Source: Cinclus cinclus
Taxonomy: Eukaryota; Chordata; Aves; Passeriformes; Cinclidae
Assembly: GCF_963662255.1 (NCBI RefSeq)
Contig: NC_085047.1
Location: 47,089,006-47,153,005 of the forward strand
Length of the DNA: 64,000 nucleotides
Reading direction: 5' to 3'
Shown: positions 61,593 to 64,000 of the stretch, in pieces
Position numbering within the stretch: the stretch's first letter is position 1
How the letters are laid out: every line of letters begins with the position of its first letter
Notes under the pieces: model-generated
What the model saw: the letters and a program-made list of their open reading frames with translations, nothing else
The model's database searches: none
Told to the model about the DNA's origin: nothing
Translations under genes and position numbers: made by a program

Positions 61593-64000
61593 CTTGTTAA
61601 AAAATGAAAAATAGTAGGAAGGTTTTCTGGACCTCAAAAATTTAGTGCACAGTACTATAAGACCATTGTCATCTTGTAACTCAGTGAGAAAGCTTAAGAG
61701 GTCTTGGGATGCTTGTATCCACAGATATTTTTGGAATTAAAGAGCAGTTAGATCCAGGACATGCTAAAACCATCTCCCCCCCCACCACACCCCCCGCCAG
61801 TAAAGAAGGAATCAGGCACCATTCTGAATCTCAGTGGGAAAATATCCAGTACAGTAGCAGAAAGCACAAGTTGCAGAACTTTGCTACAGCATCTGATAGT
61901 CAAAAACAAATTAGGAGTGAGATGATTGGAAATAACTTCTGCATTACATTGTGTCTCTGAAGACCAAGTGGGTAGTTCCATTTTTTAAGGTGTCTGCCTG
62001 AAGTATGTCTGATTCATTAAGACAGGAACGTTAATAATTAAGAAGGGGAAAGGATATAAATTAAAATGAAAGAGTTTGAAAAGATTAAGAAAGGAATAAA
62101 AAGGACACGAGAAAATCTATGGATAGAAAATTTCAGATATCTCTAAATAAAAGAAAAAAGTAGGAGCTTCTAAAGCCTTTTATATAGGGGGCAACTCAAT
62201 AGCTATATTTATTTATAGATAAAAATGTCAGAGATGTTAGCAAAAAGGCAAAAAAATAAATTATATAATTTTATTATATATCAAAGGAAACAGGAGACAT
62301 ATTATTATCTATAAATGTTAATTTTTTGCTTTAATGACTGACAAAAATGTTAAACTACAGAAAATGAAATTAGACATTTTGAAATAGCTATTTAAGGTGA
62401 GAAGTCTTAACTGCTAGTACTGATATTTCATATGGTTTGTATAAAAAAGAAAATTTCAGAGGTATGGATGAACATTTACTACTGTATCAGGTATTTCTAA
62501 ATGTATTGATCTGACACTGATCCCAAGAATAAGTAGAATTAGATTCCAGGAAGGAAAACTGCTAGCATGTGTCAAGTACAATGAGTTTATGAATAACTGG
62601 TCAGTCATCAGGGCTATTATAAGATATTTTTATTCTAAAATGTATTTGATTTGATGTCGCACAGCATTTTAATGGAAAAAATGAGAAAAGATAAAAAATT
62701 CATTAAGTGAACACATTTTAAAATGTAATTGGAAGCAGGCAAATTATTATTAGTGTATGTGTTTATCTCTGCAGAGAGCCTCTAGAGGTAAGTCATTAAC
62801 CTTCTTTCATTTCAGAACTCATGCTTGTAGCTTGAATGAAGAACTAAAAGCACTCCTGAAAAAGCCCCACCACAAGAAAGAGATAGAAGATGTCTGTAAA
62901 GATTAGGGGAGAGCTAAGTAATAGTGCTGTTATATCACTGGGGATGGGATTTCTCTTACATCCCACTGTCAGTAGCCATAACGTTAGGTGTGAAATCTGC
63001 ACTGATTGTACGGCTCTGTAGAGTGAAAGGAGAGTTATTGGCATCTAAAGGAGACAATCCATCCCATGTTGCCATGTAAAAAATATGTGAGGAAGTGTCC
63101 TCAGGAAGTACCTGTGACTTTCTGGTGGCTCTCAGAGGAAGCTATGTGGCTAAAGAAAGGGACTTTGGCATGGTTGAAGGTAGGTGAGACAGACATTACC
63201 CAACACAGAATTATCTGTATCACTTAACCAAGCACAAGTAATAATATAGCCTTCAACATGACCAGCTGTAATGGTCTGTGTCTAAAGCCATAGAATAAAA
63301 ACATTATATAAGAAAATCCAGTGTATTTTTTAGAGAAGAGGCTCAGAGACACTTGAGGGTCATGGTTGTCTATATATATGAAGCCATGATCAAAACAGTA
63401 TGTGCTAATAAGTGTAGCATCAGGGAAAGAGTCGGGAGGGCACAACTTTTTTTCTTCTACAGCTGGCTCTGATGTGAATGATGTTGGGATGTAAAACTTA
63501 GTTATGGTTGCTAGTCTTCAAGAAGAATGTTGAATAATTGGGGAAGCAAAAGCAACAAGAAAGATTAGAGGATTATAGAATGATCCAAGAAAAGCAACCT
63601 TTTCAGCTGACTGGAGACATCCTGTCATGATGGCTTGCTCATAGTCACTTATGCACCCAACTTGTGAAAAACATCTGATGGAAGCAATTCAGAGTAACAT
63701 TCACACAGTATGGACCAGGTGGTAAAAAGTGAAGCATAAAGAACTCAGTTCAACATTCATACGGAAAACAAGCTTTCCTATGAATGATATGGAAATAAGG
63801 CAGCCTGAAATTATGTGCCATTGCATGTTCACGTATTTTTTTTCCATCACAAAGAACCCACATATTGATAAATTTCTCTCACCACTAAAACTGGGAATGG
63901 GGAGTTTGGAAGGAATGTACTTTTCTTGGTTTCTAGCACTTGATTGCCGCTGTGATCATCACTCTAAATAGAGTGTATTCTTATAAGAGGAATTCTAATA
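61593..64000. other. AT-rich non-coding DNA, nothing recognised
   Basis: This interval contains a C-rich run near 61776-61798 and very AT-rich DNA at 62030-62480. Short frames have no protein signature. The word GATTATAGAATGATCCAAG near 63571 is faintly like an antisense CR1 end but too short to call. Confidence 0.5.

Noticed and set aside
63565..63600. Possible antisense CR1 end (GATTATAGAATGATCC)
   Set aside because: Too short and lacking the adjoining CTTCC/GGAAG block.

Overview
The window looks like intergenic or deep-intronic nuclear DNA from a bird. The main evidence is interspersed repeats I recognise from memory of the families. These are CR1 LINE 3' ends of avian type (52205-52880, 33832-33930), an endogenous-retrovirus long terminal repeat of a family widespread in birds (about 9440-10201), and much older amniote repeats: turtle/crocodile-like CR1 pieces, tRNA-derived SINE relics and a palindromic-type interspersed repeat. 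I saw no Alu, L1 or B1/B2 repeats, and repeat density is low, which fits a bird better than a mammal. A crocodilian or turtle is the main alternative. I cannot name the species.

I found no protein-coding gene, rRNA, intact tRNA or CRISPR array that I can support. The longest open frames (about 140-185 codons) fall in GC-rich patches or inside relics of repeats, carry no domain I recognise, and are best read as chance. No bacterial-type operon or new biological system is visible. What the window holds is mostly layers of decayed transposons in AT-rich DNA.

Layout. 1-9.4 kb: AT-rich non-coding DNA with an A-rich tract, an old CR1 3' end (1250-1345) and an 18-bp perfect palindrome (4525-4542). 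9.4-10.2 kb: ERV LTR. 10.2-20 kb: non-coding, with an octamer-motif cluster near 13.55 kb and a 30-bp two-copy tandem repeat at 15.4 kb. 20-22.2 kb: a cluster of old repeats, with a CR1 3' end, a CR1 endonuclease relic and an ancient palindromic-type repeat. 22-39 kb: mostly featureless, with microsatellites, a second 18-bp palindrome and a short CR1 3' end. 39.4-47.3 kb: two GC-rich patches of unknown origin and an ATTC microsatellite. 48-53 kb: two tRNA-SINE relics, a 270-bp purine tract containing about 27 AAAAG units, and the best-preserved CR1. 54-64 kb: a possible reverse-transcriptase relic, a second long but very old CR1 (57745-58430), and featureless DNA to the end.

Family assignments rest on recalled similarity, not on a database search. 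Repeat boundaries are approximate.
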